Counted from the first letter of the stretch, positions 6,625-14,817 are shown. The stretch: DNA of 24,499 nucleotides from Yinghuangia elevatio (GCF_040649515.1 NZ_JBEZFP010000136.1:1-24499), one strand, 5' to 3'. Program-made: numbers and translations. The notes: generated from the sequence alone by a model not told the origin.

Positions 6625-6665
6625 CGGACCTCCTGCCGGCCCGGGATCACCGTCCGGAGGTCGAT

Positions 6666-7841
6666 GTGTCCGAGAACCACCCCGCCGTGCCGTCCGGCGG
6701 GCATCCGCTGGACTGGCTGGACATCCGCGAGAAGGAGCGGGTCGCCGCCGGGCTGCGCCGCCGCCTGCGCCCGAGGCCCGCAGACGAGCCCGGCGTCCTC
6801 GATCTCGCCGGCAACGACTACCTGGGCCTGGCCCGCGATCCGCGCGTGCTGGCGGCGGCGTCCGCGGCCGTGCGCACGTGGGGCGCCGGTTCGACCGGTT
6901 CGCGTCTGGTCACCGGTTCCACCGAGCTGCACGCCGACCTGGAGGCGGAGCTCGCCGCGCACGTGGAGGCCGAGGCGGCGCTCGTCTTCTCGTCGGGTTA
7001 CGTCGCCAACCTCGGGGCCGTCACCGCACTGGTGGGCCGCGGCGACCTGGTGGTCTCGGATGCGATCAACCACGCCTCGATCGTGGACGCGTGCCGCCTG
7101 TCGCGCGCCCGCGTCGCGATCACCCCGCACTGCGACGTCGACGCCATCGCCGAGGTCCTGGCGAACCGGTCCGAGGAACGCGCCCTGGTGGTCGTGGACG
7201 CGGTGTTCTCGGTGGACGGGGACCTGGCCCCGCTCGCCGATCTCGCCGCCGTCGTACGCCAACACGGCGCGGTGCTGCTCGTCGACGAGGCGCACGGCCT
7301 CGGAGTGGTCGGCGCGGGCGGACGCGGCGCGGTGCATGCCGCCGGTCTCGCGGGGGCGGACCACGTGCTGCAGACGGTGACGCTGTCCAAGGCCATGGGC
7401 TCGCAGGGCGGTGCGGTGGTCGGACCGCGCCGTGTGATCGACCACCTGGTGGACACCGCGCGCACGTTCATCTTCGACACCGGTCTCGCGCCGGTGAGCG
7501 TCGCGGCGGCACTGGAGAGCCTGCGCATCCTGCGCGAGCGCCCGTCGCTGGCCGACGAGGTCCGGATGAGGGCCCGTCAGCTGGCCGACGGAGCCCGGGC
7601 GCTGGGGCTGAACGCGACGGAGCCTTCGGGGGCCGTGGCGTCGGTGCTGATCGGTGCGCCGGAGGCGGCGTTCCAGGCGTCGGTGCGGTGTGCGGAGGCC
7701 GGCGTTCGGGTGGGCTGCTTCCGGCCGCCCTCGGTTCCGGACGGCGTTTCGCGGTTGCGCCTCGCGGCGCGCGCGGACCTCACCGACGCGGATGTGTCGC
7801 GCGCACTGGACGTCCTCGCGGAGGCGATACAGGGCATCTGA
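6666..7841 (+). CDS. bioF: 8-amino-7-oxononanoate synthase (biotin synthesis)
   Basis: A 391-residue PLP enzyme of the alpha-oxoamine synthase family (fold type I). It condenses L-alanine with pimeloyl-ACP or pimeloyl-CoA to 8-amino-7-oxononanoate, the first committed step of the conserved biotin pathway. Visible motifs are NDYLGLA near the N-terminus, GSTGSRLVTGST, VDEAHGLGVVG (cofactor-binding Asp) and TLSKAMGSQGG with the PLP lysine at K242. Start GTG at 6666 has GGAGG at 6655-6659. Length is normal. It stands alone here; bioD and bioB are 15 kb to the right, and bioA is not in the window. Its 104-base upstream gap holds the palindrome and hairpin described separately. The related glycine C-acetyltransferase is a weaker alternative. 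Confidence 0.88.
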   Translation: MSENHPAVPSGGHPLDWLDIREKERVAAGLRRRLRPRPADEPGVLDLAGNDYLGLARDPRVLAAASAAVRTWGAGSTGSRLVTGSTELHADLEAELAAHVEAEAALVFSSGYVANLGAVTALVGRGDLVVSDAINHASIVDACRLSRARVAITPHCDVDAIAEVLANRSEERALVVVDAVFSVDGDLAPLADLAAVVRQHGAVLLVDEAHGLGVVGAGGRGAVHAAGLAGADHVLQTVTLSKAMGSQGGAVVGPRRVIDHLVDTARTFIFDTGLAPVSVAAALESLRILRERPSLADEVRMRARQLADGARALGLNATEPSGAVASVLIGAPEAAFQASVRCAEAGVRVGCFRPPSVPDGVSRLRLAARADLTDADVSRALDVLAEAIQGI

Positions 7842-7877
7842 CCTGGGACGTTCCCTCTTCGGCGCAACACGGCACAC

Positions 7878-7912
7878 ATTGGTCTAGACATTTGTGATTG
7901 GTCTGAACCACA
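7878..7912. promoter_or_regulatory. Two DasR-type operators (dre) before nagA
   Basis: ATTGGTCTAGACATTT (7878-7893) and ATTGGTCTGAACCACA (7897-7912) each match the DasR consensus ACTGGTCTAGACCAGT at 12 of 16 positions. The first is centred on the TGGTCTAGAC core. Their centres are 19 bases apart, nearly two helical turns, on the same DNA face. nagA is a known DasR target in S. coelicolor, and dasR is in this window. The sites lie 86-121 bases before the nagA start. Confidence 0.85.
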
Positions 7913-7935
7913 ATGGTCCGCGTTGCTCTGATCAG

Positions 7936-7974
7936 GCGCTACCCCGGCGGACGTCGCACCCGCCGGGGTAGCGC
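7936..7974 (+). terminator. 15-bp hairpin between the dre sites and nagA
   Basis: GCGCTACCCCGGCGG (7936-7950) pairs perfectly with CCGCCGGGGTAGCGC (7960-7974) around a 9-base loop, followed by ACCTTT. It lies 94 bases after bioF and could end that transcript. It also lies downstream of the nagA operators, so it probably sits in the nagA 5' leader, 24 bases before the start codon. There it could attenuate transcription or protect the message. Confidence 0.65.
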
Positions 7975-7998
7975 ACCTTTGAGGGAAGGACCGCGCGC

Positions 7999-9150
7999 GT
8001 GGCCACCATCTCGGCACCCCGAGTGCTCGTCGGAGGCCGTCTGGTCGGTCCCGCCGCACTCGTGGTCGAGAACGGACGCGTGACGCGCGTCGAGGACTCC
8101 GTACCGCCCGCCGGGCCGGATCACCTCGCGTTGCCCGACGGCATCCTCACCCCTGGACTGATCGACCTTCAGGTCAACGGTGCCTTCGGTGCGGACTTCG
8201 TGGCCGCCGGTCCCGACGAGTGGCGCACGGTCGCGGGCCGCCTGGCGTCGACGGGTGTCACGTCCTTCCTGCCCACGTTCATCACCGGGGCGATGGACAC
8301 GCTGGTCGCCGCGCTCACCCGGGCGCACACCACCCGGGCGGCGCTGGTCCGCGAACCGGTCGCGCGGGTGCTCGGCGTGCACCTGGAAGGGCCGTTCCTG
8401 GCCGCCGCCAAGGTCGGCACGCACCCCGAGGAACACCTGCGTGAGCCGAAGCCGGAGCTCGTGGACCGGCTGCTCGACGACGACGCGGTGCGGGACGTCC
8501 TGGCCCTGGTCACCCTCGCTCCGGAACTCCCCGGCGGGATCGAGGCCGTCCGGCGCTTCGCCGAGGCGGGGATCAGGGTCTCCATCGGCCACAGCGACGC
8601 CACCGCCGCCCAGGTGGCCGAGGCGGCCGATGCGGGCGCGACGCTGGTCACCCACCTGTTCAACGCGATGCGCGGTCTCGGCCACCGCGAGCCCGGCGTG
8701 GTCGGCGCGGCGCTCACCGACCCGCGGCTCACCGCCGGGCTGATCGCCGACCTGCACCACGTCGTGCCCGCGGTGTGCTCGCTGGTGCTGCGGATAGCGG
8801 GGACGCGTACCGCACTCGTCACCGACGCGATGGCCGCCGCCGGCATGCCGCCCGGGCGCTACCGGCTCGGCGACGTCGACGTGACGCTCGCGGAGGGCGA
8901 CGTGCCGCGCAATCCGGACGGGACCATCGCCGGTTCCGCCCTGACCATGGACCAGGCGGTGCGCAACCTCACCGCGCTGGGCCACGACTTCGCCGAGGTG
9001 GTGTCCTGCGGCGCGACCGTGCCGGCGGACGCGCTCGGCCGCGAGGACCTCGGCCGCATCGCACCGGGGGCACTGGCCGACCTCGTGTGGTGGGACGACG
9101 AACTCAACGTGCGGCGTACCTGGGTCGCGGGAGAGACCGTGTACGAGTAA
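7999..9150 (+). CDS. nagA: N-acetylglucosamine-6-phosphate deacetylase
   Basis: A 383-residue amidohydrolase-family enzyme that converts GlcNAc-6-P to GlcN-6-P and acetate in the cytoplasm. The metal site reads DLQVNG at 57-61 (Gln58 and Asn60, as in the E. coli mononuclear-zinc type rather than HxH). Other ligands and catalytic residues are Glu130 (HLEGPF), His198 (IGHSDA), His219 (THLFNAM) and Asp276 (VTDAMAAAG). Start GTG at 7999 follows GGAAGGA at 7984-7990. It stands alone between two hairpins. Two DasR-type operators lie upstream, tying it to dasR and the das genes 9-13 kb away. Its product GlcN-6-P is a known DasR ligand, so the enzyme makes the inducer of its own operon. Confidence 0.94.
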   Translation: MATISAPRVLVGGRLVGPAALVVENGRVTRVEDSVPPAGPDHLALPDGILTPGLIDLQVNGAFGADFVAAGPDEWRTVAGRLASTGVTSFLPTFITGAMDTLVAALTRAHTTRAALVREPVARVLGVHLEGPFLAAAKVGTHPEEHLREPKPELVDRLLDDDAVRDVLALVTLAPELPGGIEAVRRFAEAGIRVSIGHSDATAAQVAEAADAGATLVTHLFNAMRGLGHREPGVVGAALTDPRLTAGLIADLHHVVPAVCSLVLRIAGTRTALVTDAMAAAGMPPGRYRLGDVDVTLAEGDVPRNPDGTIAGSALTMDQAVRNLTALGHDFAEVVSCGATVPADALGREDLGRIAPGALADLVWWDDELNVRRTWVAGETVYE

Positions 9151-9166
9151 CCGCACGCACAGACGT

Positions 9167-9203
9167 GGCGGGCGGCCGTCAGCCGCACTGTAGGCCGCCC
9201 GTC
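9167..9203. terminator. Hairpin between nagA and the convergent acyltransferase
   Basis: Bases 9167-9177 pair with 9193-9203 over 11 positions, with one wobble and a 15-base loop. It starts 16 bases after the nagA stop and reaches the stop codon of the minus-strand gene at 9202, so it can act for both convergent units. Confidence 0.7.
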
Positions 9204-10269
9204 ACCCTCCTTCCGCAGATGGCTGCCACCGTCCGGAGGGAACCCCACGGGCGGCGCCGAGTTGGTGGACCGGCGCCGCCCGGTACGTCGTCACCCGTCG
9301 CGCGCGGGGAGCGACCCGCTCCCGCGTTCCGACCGGTTCAGGCCCGTCCTCGGGTCGCCCGGCCTGCGCCACCATGCCCTGGGCGGCCGCGGCCAGTTTC
9401 CGCCGGTCGGGGTACTCCCCCGGCGGGATCGCCCGCAGCACCCGCGCCTCGGCGACGATGCCGCACACGCCGGCCACCCGCCACAACGAGGCCGCCAACG
9501 TGTCCTCGCCGACGAACGCCGCTTCGCGTGCCGGGCCGCCGTCCGGTCCCAGGTAGCGGAGCACGACCGGGCGTACGGTCGCCCCGGCGTCCAGCGCCGC
9601 CTGGAACACCGCGCGGCGGAAAGGCCCCTGGCGTGCGCCGCACCACGTGCTGCCCTCGGGGAACACACCGACCGAGGACCCCGTGCGGAGTGCCGCGGCG
9701 ATCGCGGCCACGTCGCCCGGCAGCGAGCGCGGCCGGTCGCGCGCGACGAAGACCGTCCCGCCCCGGGCGACGAACCGCCCGAGCACCGGCCACTCCCCCA
9801 CCTCGCGCTTGGCCACCATGCGGGCGGGGCGCACGATCGCGAGCAGGGCGATGTCCAGCCAGGAGATGTGGTTCGCCACCAGGAGTTCGCCGCGGACCGG
9901 ATGCGCGGCCGGGGCCGGGGATGAGCTCGGGGATGAGGTCGGGGCGGGGATCAGGGCTGCCGTGGAGTGCGGGACGCCGCCGGGGGTGGCCGGCCGCGCA
10001 GTCGCCTCGTACTTCAGGACCCGGACACGTACGCCCAGCGTCCTCAGGACGGCGCGCGCCCACGCCCGGACGAGCGCGTGCCGGACCGGCGGGCGCATGC
10101 GCGCGACGGCCGACGAGAGCGCAACCCCCGCGACGACGACGGCCACGCACGCGACGCAGCGCATGACACGACGCGCGATCCCCGCGGCATGCGCCGGATC
10201 GCGCAGGCAGACCTCGGGCGTGCACGGCGACCCCGGCACCCACGAGGGGCTCGCTGCCGGGTGTGTCAC
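9202..10269 (-). CDS. olsA: 1-acyl-glycerol-3-phosphate acyltransferase family protein (OlsA/PlsC type)
   Basis: A 355-residue PlsC-family O-acyltransferase. A hydrophobic segment at about 35-55 anchors it to the membrane. The catalytic H-X4-D motif is NHISWLD (His134, Asp139), and the substrate motif FPEGSTW is at 203-209. The GTG at 10269 overlaps the stop of the upstream gene (GTGA), so the two are coupled. Because that partner is an OlsB-like N-acyltransferase, the pair probably makes ornithine lipids, with this enzyme adding the second acyl chain to lyso-ornithine lipid. A role in phosphatidic acid synthesis is the alternative. Residues about 89-124 form a Pro/Ser/Ala-rich insert just before the catalytic motif. 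It is encoded by repeats of GGGGATGAG at 9918-9935 and looks like a repeat expansion. Confidence 0.75.
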   Translation of the reverse strand: MTHPAASPSWVPGSPCTPEVCLRDPAHAAGIARRVMRCVACVAVVVAGVALSSAVARMRPPVRHALVRAWARAVLRTLGVRVRVLKYEATARPATPGGVPHSTAALIPAPTSSPSSSPAPAAHPVRGELLVANHISWLDIALLAIVRPARMVAKREVGEWPVLGRFVARGGTVFVARDRPRSLPGDVAAIAAALRTGSSVGVFPEGSTWCGARQGPFRRAVFQAALDAGATVRPVVLRYLGPDGGPAREAAFVGEDTLAASLWRVAGVCGIVAEARVLRAIPPGEYPDRRKLAAAAQGMVAQAGRPEDGPEPVGTRERVAPRARRVTTYRAAPVHQLGAARGVPSGRWQPSAEGG

Positions 10270-11318
10270 GCCGATTCCAGCGCGAGGAATCTGCGGAGGT
10301 ACCGGGGGTCGGTGCGACGCAGCGACAGCAGGATGTAGAAGTCCGCGACGCCGAAGTCCTCGTCGTACGCGGGTTCGCCGCACACCCACGCGCCGAGCCG
10401 CAGGTAGCCGCGCAGCAGCGGCGGCAGCGCGAGCCGCGAACGCCCGGCATCGTCCGCGGCGGCGGGCGGCGTCCAGGGCCGGTACGGCCGCACGCGGTAC
10501 TCCTCCGGCGCCGCGTACTTGCGCCGCGCCGCATCGGCCACGTCCGCGGCCAACAGCCCGCCGTCGTCCAGCGGCACGGAACAGCAGCCGGCCAGCCAGT
10601 TGTGCCCGCTCGCGACGAGGTAGCGCGCGATCCCGGCCCACATGAGCCCGATCACCGCACCCTCGCGGTGGTCGGGGTGCACGCATGACCTGCCGACCTC
10701 GACGAGGTCCGCATGCAGTTCGGCGTGGTTGCCGAGCGCGAACTCACCGGCCGCGTACAGCCCTCCCGCGGCGCGGGCGCGGTCCGGCGGCAGCAGACGG
10801 TACGTGCCGACGACCGCGCCGCTGATCTCCTCGCGTACGACCAGGTGGTCGCAGTGGGCGTCGAACGCGTCGACGTCGAGGCCGGGTTCGAGGCTGTGCA
10901 GTTCCGCGCCCATCTCCTCGGCGAATACCAGGTGCCGCAACCGCTGCGCGGCCCGCACCTCGCCCACGTCGCGGGCCGGCCCGACGGTGTAGCGCGGGCC
11001 CGGCGTGCGGGACGGCGCCGGGCGCGTGGACGTGGGCGGCGATGCAGGCAAGGAGGCGGGCGCCGCGACGTAGCCCCCACCGGGCACGACCCGGGCGGCG
11101 GCCGCCGAGACCATCGCCGACGCCGAGGCGCGGGCGGCGAGAACCCGGGCGGCGCCGGGGTGTTCGGGGAGTTCATACGCCGTGCCCGGCGGCGCGTAGG
11201 CGGCGGCCGACGCGGCCGCCGGACCGGGGAGAACCCGGGTGCGGTGCTCGGTGTCGGCAGGCGGTTCGGGCGCGGTGGTGGCGGGGTCCTTCGTGGTTCC
11301 AGGGGCAGGCGCGGTCAT
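10266..11318 (-). CDS. olsB: GNAT/OlsB-like N-acyltransferase, probable ornithine lipid synthesis
   Basis: A 350-residue protein. Residues 109-350 resemble the acyl-ACP-dependent N-acyltransferase OlsB (hemolysin-like GNAT family), with RLRHLVFAEEMGAE near 127-140, an AHCDHLVV stretch, GTYRLLPP at 171-178, and EVGRSCVHPDHREGAVIGLM as the CoA/ACP-binding core. OlsB joins a 3-hydroxy fatty acid to ornithine, giving lyso-ornithine lipid. Residues 1-108 are Ala/Pro/Thr-rich, probably disordered, and absent from typical OlsB. Start ATG at 11318 has GGGAG seven bases upstream; starting later would remove only the disordered tail. It overlaps the downstream PlsC-type gene by four bases. Substrate assignment rests on family and pairing, not on a diagnostic residue. 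Confidence 0.7.
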   Translation of the reverse strand: MTAPAPGTTKDPATTAPEPPADTEHRTRVLPGPAAASAAAYAPPGTAYELPEHPGAARVLAARASASAMVSAAAARVVPGGGYVAAPASLPASPPTSTRPAPSRTPGPRYTVGPARDVGEVRAAQRLRHLVFAEEMGAELHSLEPGLDVDAFDAHCDHLVVREEISGAVVGTYRLLPPDRARAAGGLYAAGEFALGNHAELHADLVEVGRSCVHPDHREGAVIGLMWAGIARYLVASGHNWLAGCCSVPLDDGGLLAADVADAARRKYAAPEEYRVRPYRPWTPPAAADDAGRSRLALPPLLRGYLRLGAWVCGEPAYDEDFGVADFYILLSLRRTDPRYLRRFLALESA

Positions 11319-11905
11319 GGCGGTCTCCCGAACCCGGCGGGCCGGCCGGGGCGTTGGCGGGGCGCGGTTGCGGCCCCGCACTTCCTTGATGGCGCTCCCA
11401 CCTGGAATCGGCGTAGCCGCAGTGGTGCATGTGAGTGTGGGACGACTGAAGCCTTGCGCAAAAAGCCATCAAAAGCTGACAAACCATCGAGTACGCGACG
11501 GCCCGCGCCACGCCGCCGACAAGGGTCGGCAACGGCTGACAGCAGGCGAGGCCCGCGGGCAGAGGGAGCCGCGTCAGGCCGCGTTCGAAGGCGGGCGAAG
11601 GACCGACGGGCCGTACACCGGGCGGGTCGAGCCGCGTGGTCCGCACCTGGACGAGGGCCACTCGGCCGTGTCGGACCGCGCTCGCCGCGCACGCACGCAT
11701 ACGGCCGCCAGCCGGCAGGCAGCAGGCAGCAGGCAGCTGGCAGCTGGCAGGCAGCCGAGAGTCGGCAGGGTTGCCCAAGCCCGGGTTGCCCGGTGCAGGA
11801 CATCCGGCGCCGGAGGTCGGTGCGGCTCGACGGCGTCTCGCCCCTGTCCCGTTCGCCGTAGGAGCTACGGGCCGACAAGGCGGCGACGTGCGGCCGGTTC
11901 GTCCG
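11319..11905. other. 587-base gap upstream of olsB, with heptamer repeats
   Basis: No gene is called. The part at 11455-11490 is AT-rich for this genome (AAAAAGCC, then a CAAAAGC stretch) and probably contains the olsB promoter on the minus strand, though no clear -35/-10 pair is seen. A minus-strand frame from ATG 11430 (MHHCGYADSRWERHQ) overlaps the olsB start and was not accepted. A tandem heptamer repeat lies at 11714-11755. The rest is GC-rich with no recognisable signal. Confidence 0.5.
11714..11755. repeat. Tandem heptamer repeat GGCAGCA/GGCAGCT
   Basis: Four perfect-length 7-base units (GGCAGCA twice, then GGCAGCT twice; 11718-11745) are flanked by partial GGCA and GGCAG copies. Such repeats change length by replication slippage. 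It lies in a noncoding gap, about 400 bases upstream of olsB and 150 bases past the short-chain dehydrogenase stop. Confidence 0.85.
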
Positions 11906-12604
11906 CTACCAGGGCAGGGGACGGCCGTCGCGGAAGAAGCCGCCGGTGGGGCCGTTGTCGGGCAGCGTGGCGGCCCAGACGATGCCCGCCGCGCCGTCGC
12001 GTACCGGCCGCCCTCCGGGGCCGCCCATGTCCGTGGCGACCCATCCCGGGCACACCGCGTTGACGAGGATCCGGTCCGGTCGCAGCTCTGCCGCGAGCAT
12101 CCTGGTCAGCGCGTTCAGGGCGGCCTTGGACGCGGTGTAGGCCGGGGTCCCCCCGCCCATGTTCGTCAGGGACGCCACCTCGCTCGACACGTTGACGATG
12201 CGCGCGTGCCCGCTCTTGCGCAGCAGCGGCAGTACGGCCTGGACGAGGCGCCAAGGCCCGTACAGGTTCGTCTCCGCGGCCTCGTGCACCACCGCGAGGT
12301 CCGCGTCCACGGCCCGCTGCCAGGTGTCGTAGTGCACGGCCGCGTTGTTGACCAGGACGTCGAGGCGTCCGTGGCGGTCGCGGATCTCGTCGACGGCGCG
12401 GGCCACGGAGTCGCCGTCGACGACGTCCAGGACGAGCGGGTGGACGTCGCGGTCGGCGAGCCGCGCGGCTGCGTCCCGCGCGGCGTCCGCGGACCGCGCG
12501 GACAGCAGCACCGTGTGCCCCTGGTCGGCGAGTTGCCGTGCCACCTCGTTGCCGATCCCCCGGTTCGCCCCCGTCACCAGCGTCACCGGTGCCGCCGCGG
12601 TCAT
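11906..12604 (-). CDS. Short-chain dehydrogenase/reductase (classical SDR)
   Basis: A 232-residue NAD(P)-dependent oxidoreductase. The cofactor motif TGANRGIG is at 11-18, with basic residue R37 after strand 2 favouring NADPH. NNAA is at 86-89, the catalytic Ser near 140-141 (NVSSE), and YTASK gives Tyr156 and Lys160. These are complete, so the enzyme should be active; it resembles the carbonyl-reductase-like SDRs. Start ATG at 12604 has AAGGAG five bases upstream. The next gene upstream on this strand is the aldo/keto reductase, 194 bases away across repeats, so the two may share a transcript under the divergent LysR regulator. The substrate is not predictable. Confidence 0.88.
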   Translation of the reverse strand: MTAAAPVTLVTGANRGIGNEVARQLADQGHTVLLSARSADAARDAAARLADRDVHPLVLDVVDGDSVARAVDEIRDRHGRLDVLVNNAAVHYDTWQRAVDADLAVVHEAAETNLYGPWRLVQAVLPLLRKSGHARIVNVSSEVASLTNMGGGTPAYTASKAALNALTRMLAAELRPDRILVNAVCPGWVATDMGGPGGRPVRDGAAGIVWAATLPDNGPTGGFFRDGRPLPW

Positions 12605-12657
12605 GACCACTCCTTCGCTGTCCTGTGTGCCCTGGTTCGCTGTTGCTCTGTTCTCCG

Positions 12658-12754
12658 CCGGTCCGGCTTCTCTGCCGGTCCGGCGTCTCTGCCCCTGGGG
12701 TTCCCTGCCGCTCCGCTTCTCTGCGCTGGTGCGCTGGTGCGCTCTGGTGCGCTG
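12658..12754. repeat. Short tandem repeats between the two oxidoreductase genes
   Basis: A 17-base unit (CCGGTCCGGCNTCTCTG) occurs twice in tandem at 12658-12674 and 12675-12691 with one difference. Three GCGCTGGT-like copies follow at 12723-12748. The gap between the aldo/keto reductase stop and the dehydrogenase start (12605-12798) is made largely of these and has no coding signal. Confidence 0.75.
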
Positions 12755-12798
12755 CCACGCTGCCCGGAGCGAGCCGGACGCCCGCCGCCCCTAGCCGC

Positions 12799-13821
12799 TC
12801 AGCCGCGGCCGTCCACGCGAGCCCCGGCCTCGCCGTACACGAACCGCCGCGTCGACTCGATGAAGTCCTGCGGGAACCCGAGCGTGAAGTCCACCGCGGC
12901 GTCGAGCCGTTCCACCGCCTCGCGCGGCAGGTCGAGGCCGGCCGCGCCGAGGTTGTCCTTGAGCTGTTCGGCGGTCCGCGCCCCGATGATCGGGTGTACG
13001 GCGCGCGAGCGGGCCCGCGTCCACGCGACGGCCACCTGCGACGGCGAGGCCCCGACCTCGTCCGCGACCTCCTGGACCGCACGGGCCGCCGCGTGGTCGC
13101 GTTCGCCGAGCGAGTCCGGGTTCACCCGGGTCGCCGCCGTCCCGGCCCCGCCCGGGCGCGTGAACTTGCCCGACAGCACGCCGCTCGCCAGCGGGCCCCA
13201 CGCCGCGACGCTCATCCCGAACGCGTCGGCCATCGGCAGAAGTTCGCGTTCGACGTCGCGGTTGAGGAGGTTGTACGGCACCTGGAGCCCGGCGAACGGC
13301 GTCCAACCGCGCCACTCCGCCAGCGTGTTCGCCCGCGCGACGACCCAGGAGGGGGCGTCCGAGATCCCGACGTACAGGACCTTGCCGGCGCGTACCGCGT
13401 CGTCGAGGGCACGCATGGTCTCCTCGATCGGAGTGTCGCGGTCCCAGATGTGCACCCAGTACACGTCGATGTAGTCGGTGCCGAGGCGCCGCAGGCTCGT
13501 CTCCAGCGACAGCCGGAGGTTCTTGCGGTGGTTGCCGGCCGCGTTGGGGTCCCCGCCGTCGCGGCTGAGCGTGTACTTGGTGGCCAGGACGAAGCGGTCG
13601 CGGCGGCCCTTGAGTATCGGTCCGAGGATCGCCTCGCTCGCGCCGTCGCGGTAGTTGACCGCGGTGTCGATGACGTTGCCGCCGGCGTCCTCGTACGCGT
13701 CGACGATGCGGCGGCTCTCGTCGGCCGTCGTGCCGACCGTCTCCGGGTCGCCGAACGTCATGGCGCCGAGGAACAGCTCCGAGACCCGCAGGCCGGTGTT
13801 GCCGAACAGGCGGTAGCGCAT
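12799..13821 (-). CDS. Aldo/keto reductase
   Basis: A 340-residue NADPH-dependent aldo/keto reductase with a TIM-barrel fold, closest to the YajO/Kvbeta-like group. The catalytic tetrad is visible: Asp52 and Tyr57 (VIDTAVNYRDG), Lys82 (LATKY) and His124 (YWVHIWD). The C-terminal cofactor region has HPIIGARTAEQLKDNL. Start ATG at 13821 gives the typical MRYRLFGNTGLRVSEL N-terminus. It is divergently transcribed from a LysR-family gene with 108 bases between them, the usual layout for a regulator and its target. The physiological aldehyde or ketone cannot be told from sequence; detoxification of reactive carbonyls is a reasonable guess. Confidence 0.9.
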   Translation of the reverse strand: MRYRLFGNTGLRVSELFLGAMTFGDPETVGTTADESRRIVDAYEDAGGNVIDTAVNYRDGASEAILGPILKGRRDRFVLATKYTLSRDGGDPNAAGNHRKNLRLSLETSLRRLGTDYIDVYWVHIWDRDTPIEETMRALDDAVRAGKVLYVGISDAPSWVVARANTLAEWRGWTPFAGLQVPYNLLNRDVERELLPMADAFGMSVAAWGPLASGVLSGKFTRPGGAGTAATRVNPDSLGERDHAAARAVQEVADEVGASPSQVAVAWTRARSRAVHPIIGARTAEQLKDNLGAAGLDLPREAVERLDAAVDFTLGFPQDFIESTRRFVYGEAGARVDGRG

Positions 13822-13916
13822 TGTCGGTGCTCCTCGCGTCCTCGTGTACGTCGTCTCTGCGTGCGTCTCCGGTGATCCTCGCGGCAATCTCGGCTGCGCG
13901 TCCAAGACCGCTCGTG

Positions 13917-13931
13917 ATAGCCATCGGTTAT
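13917..13931. promoter_or_regulatory. LysR-type T-N11-A box overlapping the LysR start codon
   Basis: ATAGCC-ATC-GGTTAT is an inverted repeat with one mismatch, containing T13918-N11-A13930, the LysR-type core motif. It overlaps the ATG (13930-13932) of the LysR gene and lies 96 bases from the aldo/keto reductase start. It suits autorepression with control of the divergent gene. Confidence 0.55.
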
Positions 13932-14817
13932 GGATGTGCACCTGCGCGATCTGCGCTACTTCGTGGCCACCGCCGAAGAGCTCAACTTCACGCGGGCCGC
14001 CGAGCGGCTGTTCGTGTCCCAGCCCGCGCTGAGCAAGCAGATACGCCAGCTCGAAGACCACCTGCGGGTACGCCTCTTCGAACGCGACAAGCGGGCCGTC
14101 GCCCTCACCGCCCCCGGAGCCGCCCTGCTTCCCGCCGCCCGGGCGCTCCTGAGGGACTGGGACGAGGCGCAGCGCGCGGTCGCGGACGCGGCCGCCGCGG
14201 CGGCGGCCGTCCTCACCGTGGGCCTGTCCACCAGCGTCGGCCGCGGTCTGCTGCAAGGCGCGCGCGAGCGCTTCACGGAGCGGCGGCCGGGATGGACGGT
14301 CAAGCTCCGCCAGATCAACTGGGACGACGCGACGGCCGGCCTCGCCGCGGGCGAGGTGGACGTGGCACTGCTGTGGCTGCCGGTGCCCGGTCAGGAGGAG
14401 ATGAACCTGCACGTGCTGGCCACCGAGCCGCGCTGGGTGGCGATGCGCGACGACCATCCGCTCGCGGGGCGCGACAAGGTCGCCTTCGCCGAACTCCTCG
14501 ACGAGCCGTTCCTGGCGCTTCCGGCCACCGCGGGTCCGCTGCGCGAGTACTGGCTCGCGGTCGACCGGCGCGACGGACGCGAGCCGCGCATCGGTGCGAC
14601 CGTCTCCAACGCCGAGGAGACGTTCGCGGCCATCGAGGAGGGCAGCGGCATTGTCCTGCTGGCCGAGGGCAACGCGGCCATCTACCGGCGTCCGGGCGTC
14701 ACCGCGGTACCCGTCGCGGACCTGTCCCCCTGCGAGCTGGCCCTCGCCTGGCGCACCGAGGACCACCGGCCGGTCATCCGCGACTTCATCGACGCGCTGG
14801 TCCGCGCCGGGTCGTGA
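13930..14817 (+). CDS. LysR-family transcriptional regulator
   Basis: A 295-residue LysR-type regulator. The N-terminal winged helix-turn-helix (1-60) has LRYFVATAEELNFTRAAERL and SQPALSKQIRQLE, the recognition helix. A linker helix follows, and the effector-binding domain (about 90-290) has the type 2 periplasmic-binding-protein fold. It is divergent from the aldo/keto reductase and dehydrogenase genes and probably controls them in response to an unknown small molecule. Start ATG at 13930 has no ribosome site, so the message may be leaderless. The start codon lies inside the candidate operator. A strong hairpin ends the unit at 14939-14973. Confidence 0.9.
   Translation: MDVHLRDLRYFVATAEELNFTRAAERLFVSQPALSKQIRQLEDHLRVRLFERDKRAVALTAPGAALLPAARALLRDWDEAQRAVADAAAAAAAVLTVGLSTSVGRGLLQGARERFTERRPGWTVKLRQINWDDATAGLAAGEVDVALLWLPVPGQEEMNLHVLATEPRWVAMRDDHPLAGRDKVAFAELLDEPFLALPATAGPLREYWLAVDRRDGREPRIGATVSNAEETFAAIEEGSGIVLLAEGNAAIYRRPGVTAVPVADLSPCELALAWRTEDHRPVIRDFIDALVRAGS

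Noticed and set aside
11173..11430. Minus-strand frame starting MHHCGYADSRWERHQ
   Set aside because: It overlaps the olsB start in another frame, has no clear ribosome site and becomes low-complexity quickly; kept only as a curiosity.
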